A DNA stretch of 58,443 nucleotides from Candidatus Hydrogenedentota bacterium (GCA_020849535.1 JADLGB010000026.1:1-58443); one strand, 5' to 3'. Numbered from the stretch's first letter, positions 20,501-30,072 are shown. The notes: generated by a model from the sequence alone, not told the origin. Numbers and translations: made by a program.

Positions 20501-21856
20501 GTCGAAAACACCGTTCTCGTATTCCAGATCCAGGCGGACACCCCGAGCATCCTCATTCACCATGAGTGTCAAGGGGAATTTGGCGGTGCCGTTGTGTACT
20601 TCGATCGTTTCCGCCTCAATTCCCGCGAAGGCCAGTTGCTCGGCCGGCGCGTTCTGCACGACGAACATATTCTGCAGGAGCGGCACCCTTCCCGGGAGCC
20701 GGTCAGGCTTCAGTTCCTGTACCAGCGTCTCAAAAGGAAGTTCCTGGTGATCCTGTGCTTCGAGGGTGGACTCATGCACCCTCGACAAGAGCTGTTGAAA
20801 CGTCAGGCTTGACTCCAAGATCGTGCGAAGAATAATGGTGTTGACGAAGTACCCAATCAGCGGGGCAAGCTCGGATTGCCTGCGCCCGGCAACGGCGGTT
20901 CCCACCAGAATATCGACGTGACCGGAGTAGCGGAACAGAAGCGTCTTCCACACGCTCAGGAGCGTGATAAACAGGGTGGTCTGGCGATTCTGGCAGAAGT
21001 CCGTCACCGCCGCGACCGTCGCGGGACTCAGGCGCCTCACCGCCAACCCGCCACTCGGCGCGGCTGTATTACCCGCTGGCTGTGGACGCAGGAACGGCAG
21101 TTCGGGAAGCGGACCCTCAAGCCGCCCACGCCAGTACTCGAGGTCTTGTTGAAATGCGCCGTTCGCGGCCCGGTCTCGCTGCCAGACGGCGTAATCCGCG
21201 AACTGAATCTGCAATTCCGGAAGCTGGGCCTCCCGATCCTCACTGAACGCACTATAGATTTCGCGAAGCTCGTGAAACAGGACGCCCATGGACCATCCGT
21301 CAAAGACGGTATGGTGCAACACGATGGCCAAGACAGCATCGCTGTCGGACACGCGATACAGCACGGCCTGGAACAGCGGGCCAGTGACAAAATCAAAACG
21401 AATGCGGCCCAAATCACGGGCCTTGGCCAACGCCAGCTCCAACGCAGACTGCCCCTCGGCGGGCGCAAGGGACTCCACCTTCAGACTGCCGGACTGAAAC
21501 TCGCCGGCCACCTGCGTCACCCTCCCAGAATCGTATACAAAGCGTGTGCGCAGGATCACGTGACGCCGCACAACCTCATCAAACGCTCGCGATAGGAGGG
21601 CCGCGTCCAGCGGCCCCCTGAGAGAGAAGACGAAAGGAACGTTGTACTCCGGTAGGCCAGGCGACAAACGCTCCAGGAAGAAGAGTCCTTCCTGGGAGAA
21701 AGAAAGCGGCACCGGTGTTCCGGGCGTCCGCACGGGTACGGTTCTGCCCGGCTCGGCAGCGGGCGCTCCCCCGCGCAGCCGTTGCTCCAGGAGCGCGCGT
21801 TGCTCCGGGGTCAGGCGGCTCCGCCGCTTCTCAAGTTCACTGCGTTTGTCGCTCAT
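17585..21856 (-). CDS. Nonribosomal peptide synthetase, terminating module C-A-T-TE
   Basis: 1423 aa. A short N-terminal helical segment (1-30, possible docking region) leads into: a condensation domain (about 45-480) with intact HHTVFDG; an adenylation domain (510-1000) with TSGSTGGPKG, YGPTE and NGKIDK; a carrier domain with GGNSLL (near 1052); and a thioesterase (1125-1420) with GYSFG (nucleophile Ser) and GTHDTLFQQPYV (catalytic His). The ten specificity residues I read are DAFFLGVTFK. This differs from the valine code DAFWLGGTFK at two positions and resembles isoleucine-type codes, so a branched aliphatic residue is predicted. It lies 130 bp downstream of the two-module NRPS gene and should finish and release its product. 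No epimerase domain is present. Confidence 0.93.
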   Translation of the reverse strand: MSDKRSELEKRRSRLTPEQRALLEQRLRGGAPAAEPGRTVPVRTPGTPVPLSFSQEGLFFLERLSPGLPEYNVPFVFSLRGPLDAALLSRAFDEVVRRHVILRTRFVYDSGRVTQVAGEFQSGSLKVESLAPAEGQSALELALAKARDLGRIRFDFVTGPLFQAVLYRVSDSDAVLAIVLHHTVFDGWSMGVLFHELREIYSAFSEDREAQLPELQIQFADYAVWQRDRAANGAFQQDLEYWRGRLEGPLPELPFLRPQPAGNTAAPSGGLAVRRLSPATVAAVTDFCQNRQTTLFITLLSVWKTLLFRYSGHVDILVGTAVAGRRQSELAPLIGYFVNTIILRTILESSLTFQQLLSRVHESTLEAQDHQELPFETLVQELKPDRLPGRVPLLQNMFVVQNAPAEQLAFAGIEAETIEVHNGTAKFPLTLMVNEDARGVRLDLEYENGVFDAAAAERLLSRFERVLSDAIGHPEKTLTGLAFLAPEEETLLLHGWNATARDYPRASTIPAVFEGQARKTPHATALAFEGTVLSYEEVNNRANRLARCLAAHGARPGHVVAACMARSSDLVITILAILKAGCAYLPLDPEHPRIRILQVLRDARPGLLIVPGEGELAQSAAESGILAFSLEAVKDELSAYAPDNVEAAQTNGNSLAYVMYTSGSTGGPKGVCVPHRGVLRLVINTDYIDIGPADRIAQASNMAFDAATFEVWGALLNGACLVGIPRDVLLSPRDLKKCLERERIDAIFVTTALFNRIATREPGTFESVGTVLFGGEAVTPKWVRRVLEAGPPRRLLHVYGPTECTTFATWHLVQAVDADEVTIPIGKPIANTTAYVLGDHLCPVPAGIPGELYIGGDGVALGYWEAKELTRQRFVPDPFAGRDGAMLYRTGDLVKRTPDGLIEFLGRMDDQVKIRGFRIEVGEIEGILQQCPGVRDAAVVVRSCEGGGKELVAYYVAQEGDSSGTDAIREHLRQQIPDYMVPSLFVRLMELPLTANGKIDKQNLPEPHQARGEYAGKQEPPATEREIALAALWSDVLEMPHVGRTDNFFDIGGNSLLAIHLMSRIEDAFQIQFPLRDLFEYPRLDSQALRIERLVTPHAQPPSEVSETRLMIPVRAEGSKRPLFFVAGAGDVIGTYTTLVSLLDPEQPFYGFPDPMYTTLTAAEITVERLAELYLREVRSKQDTGPYVLGGYSFGAIVAYEMARQLVAAGEQVGLLVLVDTSAGTTGRPGLIRVLRSMGPRAKYVAAKLLMCFRCRASLLQDFRIIFKIGLSRLFRKTTPQPEEPSIREYVIWSLRDTSRLDRTGRQDSEAASIREARLRMLDQPHIRRLNRSISAALVSYQAYQFQSYPGSLTLIRAGDNPSYLGGTDTTRGWGKVALGGVDVHIVPGTHDTLFQQPYVSEVARHLRCCLERVHSDGTIDRA

Positions 21857-21986
21857 CAGCCTCTCGTTCCAGGGGCGCGATCGACCCTTGCCTCACGACG
21901 TTTGATTGACTCCGATTGCGGTAGCCAAATGCCGCTCTCCCCTGATATCAGCATTCGGGTCCGCTCAAGCGGGCCCGGCGGCGCCC

Positions 21987-24900
21987 CTAAACATGCTCGC
22001 CGCTCGAACGTTCTATGTGCTCGATCACCGCTTCTTCGACAGCCTCGGCAAGCGCGGCCACCGTGCCGCACTCGAAAACCTTGCGCAGAGGGAATTGTAT
22101 ACCGAAGGCATCCTGGATCCGGTATACCATTTGAGTAGCAATCAGCGAGTGCCCCCCTAAAGCGAAGAAGTCCTCGTTCCGCCCGATACGGTCAACCTTC
22201 AGGAGTTCGGCCCAAATGCCCGCGAGCACGCGCTCGGGCTCCGTCGCGGGAGGACAGTACTCGCGTACGTCTGGCTGGTTGGGCGCGGGCAGCGCAGCCC
22301 GATCCACCTTTCCGTTGGGATTCAAGGGTAAGCCTTCAAGCCACATTATTATGCTGGGAATCATGTATGCAGGCAACTGCTCGTTCAGAAAGTCTCTCAC
22401 CGCCGGTGTGGCGTGGCCGTTGACTTGGCGGGGCGTCACATACGCGATTAGACGCTTATCACCGTTCGCATCCGGTTGCGTAATCACCGCCGCCTCTTTG
22501 ACGGCGGGGCAGGCGGCTAGTACGGACTCGATCTCCCCAAGTTCCACCCGAAAACCTCGAATCTTGACCTGCTGGTCTTTGCGCCCGAGGAATTGAAGGC
22601 GGCCATCCGGAAGAAAACGCACCGCGTCACCCGTGCGGTATACCCGCGCCCCGTCATCACCTTGAAATGGATCGGGAACGAAACGCTCAGCTGTCAGTTC
22701 AGGGCGATTCAAGTACCCCCGCGCAACGCCATCTCCCCCGATGTGCAGTTCTCCTACCGCGCCCACCGGTACGGGGTGCATAGACTCGTCGAGGACGTAC
22801 ACGCGTGTGTTCGCGATGGGCCGCCCTATCGAAACCGGTTCCTCCACCTCTTCAGGCCTGCACATCGGATGGCAACAGGCAAACGTCGTGCATTCGGTTG
22901 GCCCGTATCCGTTGATGACGCGGATGCCGGGCAGCACTTCCAGAACGCGCCGGACATGCGCCGGCGAGAGCACGTCTCCACCCGCAAGCAACTGGCGCAA
23001 TCCTCGGAGGCGACCCAGAACGGCATCCACCATCTGATGAAAGAGGCCCGCGGTCAACCACGCCGTAGTGACGCGTTCTCGCTCGATGACTTCGCCCAAC
23101 CGGTCCAGTGAAAGCGGCCCAGGAGGAGCGATCGCCAGCCGTGCGCCGTGCAGCAGCGCGCCCCAAATCTCGAATGTGGACGCATCGAAAGGCAGCGGCG
23201 CGAATTGCAGAAAGACCTCTTCTGGGCCAAACGACGCATAGTCCGCACCACACACCAATCTCACGACATTGTGATGTTCGACGCAGACTCCCTTGGGCAC
23301 TCCTGTCGAACCCGACGTGTACATGACGTATGCGAGGTCGTTGGGTCCCGAGGCGGGTGTGAGGTTCACGGGGGAGTATCGGGAGGCATCTTCCTGCAAG
23401 CGCGACAGAGAAAGCACCTTCGTATCGGTTGACGCCAAGCGCGGCGCGGCCGCATCCTCGACGATGACGAGCGGTGGCCGCGCGTCGTCGAGTATCTGAC
23501 GCAGGCGCGCTTCTGGGTACGCGGAATCGAGCGGAAGGTACGCGCCGCCCGACTTCAGTATGCCGAGTATCGCCACGATCGCTTCGATCGAGCGATCGAC
23601 ACACAGCCCTACCAATGCGTCTCGGCCAATGCCTTGCGCCATGAGATAGGCGGCCAACTGATTCGCGCGGGCGTTCAACGCCGCGTAGGTCATCGAAGTG
23701 TCGCCCGTGGACAGAGCGACGGACGCACCAAAGCGCTCTGCAACGGCCTCGAAGAGCTGCGGAATGGATGCGTTTCGGGGATAGTCACACGCGGTACGGT
23801 TGAAGTCGCTGAGCACTTGTCCGCGTTCCGCGTTCGACAACATGTCCAGATCGCGCAGAGACGCCGCGGGCTGCGAAGCGGCAGCCAGGACGAGACGGTG
23901 GAAGTGATCGAGCATCCGCTGCGCGGTCGGGGCGTCAAACAGGCCGGTGGCATACTCCAACCGCAATTCCAGTTCATCCCCGCGTTCGTCCGCTTCGAGG
24001 ACGAGGTCGAACTTGGCGCCCCCGTTGTGCTGGTATACGTGCGTGCCGTCCAAGCCCTCGAGATGCACGTTTACAGGGGGCATGTTCTGAAGCACGAACA
24101 CCACCTGAAACAATGGACTCCGGGCCGCGTCCCGCTCGGGGCATACCGTCTCGACGATCTTCTTGAACGACGCGTGCTGATGTTCGCGCACTTCCATCAC
24201 CACGTTGTGTGTCGCGCGGATGGCCTCCCGCAGCGAGACCTCTTCAGAAACGCGTGTCCGCATCACCACCGTGTTCACGAAGAAGCCCACGGCCGGCTCC
24301 AGCGCCGTCCAGTCCCGTCCCGCGATTCCCGATCCGGAGACAATGTCGTGCTGGCCCGTATACCGCTTCAGAAGAAGGTGCCACAACGTCAGAAGACTGG
24401 AGTAGAGCGTGCCCCCCGCCTCGCGGCTGATGTCGCGCAACGTTTGCACAGTGTCCTTCGGCATGCGAACGGATACCACGTCACCTCGAAACCCAGGCTC
24501 CGCGATCCGAGGGTGGCTGGTGGGCAGGGCCAAACTGGGAGGCGCGTCCTTCAGCTTCTGTTTCCAGAAAGACAAGGACTCCTCCATGCGCTCGGATCCA
24601 TAGACGCCGTGCTGCCAAACCGCGTAGTCTGCCTCCTGTAATCGAAGCGCGTGTAAGGACGGCGACTCTCCCCTCACGAAGGCACTGTAAGTGTGGGTCA
24701 AGTCAGCTACAAAGGGCCCGACCGACCATCCATCGAAGATGATGTGGTGGAATACGAAGCAAAGAACGCAGTCGTGTTCATCCCGATAGATGAGGTCCAC
24801 CCTCCACAGCGGACCGTTCTCCAAATCAAACGGGGTTTGGGCGAGCGTGCGCAGCCGTTCGCTCACGTGCTCTTCCAGTGAATTCAATGCCGCCGGCCTG

Positions 24901-27900
24901 GTCACCTTCAGTGGGATGTCGAAGGATGGGTGAACGACTTGACACGGAACTCCTTCCGGGGCGGGGAAGGTGGTCCTTAACGGTTCGTGGCGCCCGGCCA
25001 GAAAAGCAAAGCTCGCGCGCAGTGCGGATTCGTTGAGAGTCCCGCGCAGACGAAGCACCACGGGGATGTTGTAGGCCGTGAGTCCAGGGTTCAATTGTTC
25101 GAGAAACCAGAGCTGTTCCTGCGCGTAGGTCAGCGGGAATGATCGATCACGCTTGACGGGCGTTGGCGCCGGCAACGCCGTAGCGCGGCCCTCATTGCGC
25201 AGGGTGTCGATACGATAGGCCAAAGCCATGAGGGTACGGCAGTCGAAGACATCCGCCAGGGGAACGTCGATTCCGTACAGGTCCCGGACTCGGTTGAGCA
25301 CGCGCAACGCGAGGAGCGAGTGGCCGCCGAGATCGAAGAAATCATCCGCGCATCCGACTGAGGGCACGCGCAGGAGGTCGGCCCAAATGTGCGCCAAGTC
25401 TTTTTCGGTGCCGGTCTGCGGTGCGGCAAATACCCGGCTGGAAGCGCGTTGCGCGCGCTCGGGCTCGGGGAGACTTCGGCGATCCAGTTTGCCGTTGGCC
25501 AGCAAGGGCAGTGCATCCAACCCCACAATGATGTCTGGGATCATATACGATGGGAGACGAAGCCGAAGGCCTGCCCGTAGCTCCTCGCTGGGTACGGACC
25601 CTTCAGGCACCACATAGGCGACGAGCCTCTGGTCGTCCGTGGACTCGCCACGCACCTGAACGACAGCCGCCTCAACCCCCGGATGCTCCATCAATGCCGC
25701 TTCAATTTCTTCCAACTCGATGCGTTGGCCGCGAATCTTCACCTGATGGTCGAGACGTCCCAGGAATTCGATGACGCCTTCGGGACGAAAGCGCGCAAGG
25801 TCACCCGTTCGATACATGCGCGCACCTTCACAACCGATGAAGGGATCGGGGACGAAACGCTCCGCCGTAAGGCCAGGCTTGTTGATATATCCCAAGCCCA
25901 CCTGCACGCCGCCGATGTAGAGTTCGCCGGGGACCCCCACTGGCACAGGTTCCAACCGCGCGTCGAGAATGTAGATGCTCGTATTGGCAACGGGGCGTCC
26001 AATGGGCACGAGAGTCTCCTTGGCACCCGCGACGCACGTGTGCGCCGTCACGTCGACGGCCGCTTCGGTCGGCCCATAGAGATTGTAGAGCCCCGCTCCA
26101 AGTGTGCCGTGAAAACGATCCTGCAATTCGCGGGGCAGCGCCTCACCGCTGCACACCACACGCGTCAATCCCGTGCATGACGCCGCCAGGGGATGGTCCA
26201 GAAAGGCGCGAAGCATGGAGGGCACGAAATGGACCGTCGTGATCCCCTGCGTGCGGATGGCGCCCGCCAGGTACGCGGGATCCTTGTGCCCTTCGGGCCG
26301 CGCCACGACCAGGCGCGCCCCCGCAAGGAGCGGCCAGAAGAACTCCCACACCGAGACATCAAAACTGAACGGGGTCTTCTGCAGCACCGCGTCCCGCTCG
26401 TCGAGGTGATATGCGTCCTGCATCCAGAGCAGCCGGTTGCAGATGCCGCGGTGGGCATTCATCGCGCCTTTGGGACGGCCGGTCGAACCGGAGGTGAAGA
26501 TGACGTAGGCCAAGTCATTTGACGTGGTGTCGGTCTCGGGCGTGGTGCAAGGCGCTTGTGCGGCTTCCTCCAGCAAAGAACCGATTAGCACAATCGAGGT
26601 GTTTACGCCTTCGAGAATCTCCAGCGCCCCCTGATGGGCGAGAATGAGAACGGGACGGGCGTCCTCGACCATTCCGGCCAGACGCGCCTTGGGATAGCTG
26701 GGGTCCAACGGAACGTATGCGCCCCCGGCACGAAGGATGGCGTGCAGCGCGAGGACCAGTTCCATGGACCGCTCCATGCAGACGCCCACGAGGACATTGC
26801 GTCCGACACCCTGCCTGCGCAGTTGATGAGCCAACCGGTTGGCCAGCTCCGTGAACTGGCGGTACGTAAGCAGCGACCCCTCGAACTGGACCGCGGGACG
26901 GTCCGGCGTGGCTGCCGCTTGCACATCCAGCAGGTCGTGAAGCCGCTTGCCGAGGGGATAATCGACCTGCGTGCGATTGAATCCTTCGATCGCCAGCCGC
27001 CGCTCTGCGTCGTCCACCAGGCGCAATGCCGATAGTACGCGCTCCGGACACGCAAGCGCATCCCGCAGCAGCGTCGTGAAATGGCCTGCCATGCGCTGGA
27101 CCGTTGCCTCATGGAACAAGTCCGCACTGTATTCGAGACGGCAGCGCACGCCGGATTCCGTCTTCCGGCAGTGCAACCCGATATCGACAGGACAGACCGA
27201 GGAGCCCAGCTCGATAGAAACGACCGATTCCGCAGGGACAGCGGATGGCCACGACCACTCCTCGTAGCTGAATTCGGCTTGAAACAAAGGCGAGTGGCTT
27301 GTTTCCCGTCCCGGATGCGCTTCGGCGATCACCCGCTCAAACGGAAACGCGGAAGCTTCCATCGCCTCGCGCCATTGGTGCCGAACGCGCGAGTGGAGTT
27401 CGTTCCAGGTAGGATCGTCGTGAAGGACGCCGCACAACGGCACGTAGTTGTCTCCGGGACCCAGCGGTCCTCCGCCAAGCGGCGAAGGTACGAACGAGGT
27501 GCGCACGCCAACCATGAAATCTTCTTGGCGCGTATAGCGCGATAACTGTACGAAGAACGCACCAAGCAACATGCTCGCAAGGTCTTCCGCGGCGCCCGCA
27601 CCTTCATGCAAATGAAGCGCCGGGGGTAGGTCCGGGAATTCAAAGATGACCGAACCACCGGCATAGGTCTTCACCGCGGGCCGTGGGAAATCGGTCGGCA
27701 ACGCCAATTGGGCAGACCCCAGCTTCAGCGCGCGCTTCCATGACCCGGGAAGATCAAGCGGGGAGTCCTGCGGGTATGTGGCCCTTTGCCGGGCGGAGAA
27801 CTCGACGAACTGTGGAGGCACAGACGCCGTTTGAAGGCCTGCGCCGCGGGTGAGCGCGCCGTATTCCGTTAACAGTTCCCGGAGCAGAGCGCGCGCCGAG

Positions 27901-28382
27901 GATTCGTTTCCAACGAGCCGGTGCAATACCGCGGCCACGCACGTGCTTGCCGTGCCCATGGGAAGGATAACTATGCGGAGCAGGGGTCCCTTGTCATAGT
28001 CGAAAGGGGACCAGACTTCGGACTCCAGGACGTGCGCGATTCCCGCCGCGCCGCCGCTGGTCTGTTTTCCGGGGTCGCACACGCGTACCACGCATGCGGA
28101 GGGTGCGCAGTCAGTCACGACACGATTGTCACCGTGTGCTGGGTAGCGCGTCCGCAGGATGGAGTGCCTGCCCATCAAGGCCGTGCACGCCGCGCGCAGG
28201 CGATCCACGTCGATGGGCTCGCAGAAGCGGACGGCACACGCGGCGTTGAACGCCGTCAGGCGGGGATGTAGACGAGTAAGGAACCACAGTCGTTCCTGAT
28301 AGTAGGAGGGCTGAGGCATCGCGCAGGAGGCGTCAGACTCCGGCGCGACCCCCGCGGGTTCAATATCTGTTTCGTCTGTCAA
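21987..28382 (-). CDS. Nonribosomal peptide synthetase, modules 1-2 (C*-A-T-C-A-T)
   Basis: 2131 aa. Domains: a first condensation-like domain (about 20-450), A1 (480-975), carrier 1 with GGHSLL (near 1014), C2 (1070-1500) with intact HHIIFDG (near 1212), A2 (1530-2010) and carrier 2 with GGHSLI (near 2074). In the first C domain the HHxxxDG motif reads LHRLVGN: the second His remains but the first His, Asp and Gly are lost. The A1 code read from the sequence is DVWHVSLVDK, close to the serine code of EntF (DVWHFSLVDK). The A2 code is DAFWLGGTFK, identical to the valine code of gramicidin and tyrocidine synthetases. The gene therefore probably makes Ser-Val on the carrier and hands it to the downstream NRPS. 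No phosphopantetheinyl transferase or MbtH gene is visible in the window. Confidence 0.94.
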   Translation of the reverse strand: MTDETDIEPAGVAPESDASCAMPQPSYYQERLWFLTRLHPRLTAFNAACAVRFCEPIDVDRLRAACTALMGRHSILRTRYPAHGDNRVVTDCAPSACVVRVCDPGKQTSGGAAGIAHVLESEVWSPFDYDKGPLLRIVILPMGTASTCVAAVLHRLVGNESSARALLRELLTEYGALTRGAGLQTASVPPQFVEFSARQRATYPQDSPLDLPGSWKRALKLGSAQLALPTDFPRPAVKTYAGGSVIFEFPDLPPALHLHEGAGAAEDLASMLLGAFFVQLSRYTRQEDFMVGVRTSFVPSPLGGGPLGPGDNYVPLCGVLHDDPTWNELHSRVRHQWREAMEASAFPFERVIAEAHPGRETSHSPLFQAEFSYEEWSWPSAVPAESVVSIELGSSVCPVDIGLHCRKTESGVRCRLEYSADLFHEATVQRMAGHFTTLLRDALACPERVLSALRLVDDAERRLAIEGFNRTQVDYPLGKRLHDLLDVQAAATPDRPAVQFEGSLLTYRQFTELANRLAHQLRRQGVGRNVLVGVCMERSMELVLALHAILRAGGAYVPLDPSYPKARLAGMVEDARPVLILAHQGALEILEGVNTSIVLIGSLLEEAAQAPCTTPETDTTSNDLAYVIFTSGSTGRPKGAMNAHRGICNRLLWMQDAYHLDERDAVLQKTPFSFDVSVWEFFWPLLAGARLVVARPEGHKDPAYLAGAIRTQGITTVHFVPSMLRAFLDHPLAASCTGLTRVVCSGEALPRELQDRFHGTLGAGLYNLYGPTEAAVDVTAHTCVAGAKETLVPIGRPVANTSIYILDARLEPVPVGVPGELYIGGVQVGLGYINKPGLTAERFVPDPFIGCEGARMYRTGDLARFRPEGVIEFLGRLDHQVKIRGQRIELEEIEAALMEHPGVEAAVVQVRGESTDDQRLVAYVVPEGSVPSEELRAGLRLRLPSYMIPDIIVGLDALPLLANGKLDRRSLPEPERAQRASSRVFAAPQTGTEKDLAHIWADLLRVPSVGCADDFFDLGGHSLLALRVLNRVRDLYGIDVPLADVFDCRTLMALAYRIDTLRNEGRATALPAPTPVKRDRSFPLTYAQEQLWFLEQLNPGLTAYNIPVVLRLRGTLNESALRASFAFLAGRHEPLRTTFPAPEGVPCQVVHPSFDIPLKVTRPAALNSLEEHVSERLRTLAQTPFDLENGPLWRVDLIYRDEHDCVLCFVFHHIIFDGWSVGPFVADLTHTYSAFVRGESPSLHALRLQEADYAVWQHGVYGSERMEESLSFWKQKLKDAPPSLALPTSHPRIAEPGFRGDVVSVRMPKDTVQTLRDISREAGGTLYSSLLTLWHLLLKRYTGQHDIVSGSGIAGRDWTALEPAVGFFVNTVVMRTRVSEEVSLREAIRATHNVVMEVREHQHASFKKIVETVCPERDAARSPLFQVVFVLQNMPPVNVHLEGLDGTHVYQHNGGAKFDLVLEADERGDELELRLEYATGLFDAPTAQRMLDHFHRLVLAAASQPAASLRDLDMLSNAERGQVLSDFNRTACDYPRNASIPQLFEAVAERFGASVALSTGDTSMTYAALNARANQLAAYLMAQGIGRDALVGLCVDRSIEAIVAILGILKSGGAYLPLDSAYPEARLRQILDDARPPLVIVEDAAAPRLASTDTKVLSLSRLQEDASRYSPVNLTPASGPNDLAYVMYTSGSTGVPKGVCVEHHNVVRLVCGADYASFGPEEVFLQFAPLPFDASTFEIWGALLHGARLAIAPPGPLSLDRLGEVIERERVTTAWLTAGLFHQMVDAVLGRLRGLRQLLAGGDVLSPAHVRRVLEVLPGIRVINGYGPTECTTFACCHPMCRPEEVEEPVSIGRPIANTRVYVLDESMHPVPVGAVGELHIGGDGVARGYLNRPELTAERFVPDPFQGDDGARVYRTGDAVRFLPDGRLQFLGRKDQQVKIRGFRVELGEIESVLAACPAVKEAAVITQPDANGDKRLIAYVTPRQVNGHATPAVRDFLNEQLPAYMIPSIIMWLEGLPLNPNGKVDRAALPAPNQPDVREYCPPATEPERVLAGIWAELLKVDRIGRNEDFFALGGHSLIATQMVYRIQDAFGIQFPLRKVFECGTVAALAEAVEEAVIEHIERSSGEHV

Positions 28383-28437
28383 TTACGGAACTAGGCTCCG
28401 GCGGGACAGCATCTGAGAGCCACCCTCCAACCACCCT

Positions 28438-28452
28438 GCAAGCCACCGGCCA
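28438..28452 (-). promoter_or_regulatory. Candidate sigma-54 promoter for NRPS operon
   Basis: The minus strand reads TGGCCG-N5-TTGC followed by A: 8 of 10 fixed bases of TGGCAC-N5-TTGC with exact spacing. The -12 GC is 56 bp upstream of the NRPS start at 28382, in the only gap upstream of that gene. Confidence 0.5.
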
Positions 28453-28530
28453 ACTCGACCTTGATGCGTATTCTACCCGTGCCATGGGACTCTGGCAATA
28501 TGCCGAATGCCCGAATCGGCTGACGCGGCA

Positions 28531-29769
28531 CTACCGCGTCTCCGTCGCGGCTTCCCCACGAGGCTTTCGGAGGTCTTGATAGAGAAAGACGAGTAGCAAC
28601 CCAAGAATGACACCACCTAGGATGCTCACGACGACGGTCGAGGGAGCAAAGCTTGCCTTGTACCCGTACATCCGGGCGAGGATGAACCAAACACGCCCGT
28701 GAATGAGAATGAGCGCCAGCAACAAGAAGCGCTGCCACGTTGTGCGTAGCAGCGAGAGGGTTGCGACTACAGGAACATAAAGCACGGCATCGTACCGGTG
28801 AAGCGGCATCATGGCCAAGGTGAGCGCGCAGAGCACCTGAAAGTGACGTAACGACACGGCCGATGGCGCGTGAGGAGCCTCCGGCGCCCGCCGTGCCAGC
28901 CACAATGCCGCCGCGCATGCGAGGCCAGCGCCAGTCAACGCGGCAATCCCGCCCGCGGCGGTTTCTCCCAGCAGACTGGGAAGGCTATCGTAGAAGAACC
29001 ACCCATTCTCCCAGCGGCTGCGGTGAACGGCGAGAGATTCACTACAACGGGCCACGAAGTCCGGCGTCAAAGTCGGGATGACGACGCCGAAGGCGAACAG
29101 AGCGGAAACGAGGATACCGCCGGCGACTTGCCGGTACCCTCCACGAAAGCAGACGTATACCAGCAGCGGCAGCGACATCTGAGGTTTGATGCACGCGAAG
29201 ACCACCCCGGCAACAATCCAGAAAGTCTTTTGTCTATGGCAACCATACAGGGCTGCAACCATTCCCCAAAGCACCACGAGACTACTCTGACCCTGGTGAA
29301 GCGTGATGGAAACGGGATAGAGGAGCGCACTCATTCCCAGGTATCCCCAGGGGACTTCCCGCTTCTGTTCGCCAGGCGGCGCGTCGCGCAGCACCGACAC
29401 GAGCATCACGCACACCAGGCAGTAGGCGAGGAAGGAAACGGCGCGGTAGCCGTGGCGCGCCCAGTCCCAATCGAACAACGCCATCGGGAGTGCGATGACC
29501 GAAAGGGTGGCCGGATAGACGAACGCGATGTCCTCGCCGTATTCGTGCTTCCCGAAGACGCCTTCCCAATGTTCCATGAATGCGGCATGGTCGTAGGGCG
29601 ACACGCCCTCGAGCCAGCATCGGCCCGCGATGTACCAGAAGGTTCCGTCGCAATCCTCAAATGGAGAGCCACGATTCTTGAGAAAACCCACGTAGAATAG
29701 CGCCGCGAGTGCGAATGCAAGGAATGCCACTCCGAAGAGCTTCTTGATCGATGAGGAATGTGGGCTCAC
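28531..29769 (-). CDS. GT87-family (DUF2029) polyprenol-dependent glycosyltransferase
   Basis: 412-aa polytopic membrane protein with about 9-11 hydrophobic segments. I start it at GTG 29769 (VSPHSSSIKKLFGV), which has GAAAGG upstream and places the start right before the first membrane segment; the longer frame to 29976 has a basic, non-membrane N-terminus typical of a spurious extension. The family's first periplasmic loop pattern is seen as DGTFWYIAGRCWLEGVSPYD. GT87 and related GT-C enzymes add mannose or arabinose from polyprenyl-phosphate donors on the outer face of the membrane. It may add a side sugar to the EPS or to a glycolipid. It lies 148 bp upstream of the NRPS operon and is not clearly coupled to it. 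Confidence 0.78.
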   Translation of the reverse strand: MSPHSSSIKKLFGVAFLAFALAALFYVGFLKNRGSPFEDCDGTFWYIAGRCWLEGVSPYDHAAFMEHWEGVFGKHEYGEDIAFVYPATLSVIALPMALFDWDWARHGYRAVSFLAYCLVCVMLVSVLRDAPPGEQKREVPWGYLGMSALLYPVSITLHQGQSSLVVLWGMVAALYGCHRQKTFWIVAGVVFACIKPQMSLPLLVYVCFRGGYRQVAGGILVSALFAFGVVIPTLTPDFVARCSESLAVHRSRWENGWFFYDSLPSLLGETAAGGIAALTGAGLACAAALWLARRAPEAPHAPSAVSLRHFQVLCALTLAMMPLHRYDAVLYVPVVATLSLLRTTWQRFLLLALILIHGRVWFILARMYGYKASFAPSTVVVSILGGVILGLLLVFLYQDLRKPRGEAATETR

Positions 29770-30072
29770 AGTGGCCTTTCTATGCTGTCGCACGGACCGG
29801 TGAACAACAAGCGCCGGCACCCGAATCGCGGAGGCGGCAAAGACCCGAATGCCACGGCGGGCGGCGCACTCGCGTGGCCCACCGCCTGACCGCGCGCGCA
29901 CCCCGCGGGCGAGCGAGACGGTCCGGGCACGAAGGAACCGTTTCGCGAGATCTGTCCTCGGGCGCCCTTGACGCACTCATCGTGAACGCAGACAACAGAA
30001 ACCGCCGGCGATTGGGTCTTTCACCCTATCGCCGGCGGTACATGGAGTCATCACAGTCGGCTTGCGCGAAAA
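29770..30072. other. Intergenic region, terminator only
   Basis: About 300 bp between the GT87 start and the PEP-CTERM stop. Apart from the hairpin at 30001-30039 nothing recognisable is present; the GT87 promoter must lie here if it has its own. Confidence 0.35.
30001..30039 (-). terminator. Rho-independent-like terminator of PEP-CTERM gene
   Basis: A perfect 12-bp inverted repeat (ACCGCCGGCGAT / ATCGCCGGCGGT) encloses an inner GGGT/ACCC stem. It starts 34 bp after the stop of the gene at 30073 and is followed on the minus strand by a T-rich TTCTGTTGT stretch. Confidence 0.75.

Noticed and set aside
23634..24641. 335-codon open frame on + strand
   Set aside because: Antisense to NRPS module 2; shadow.
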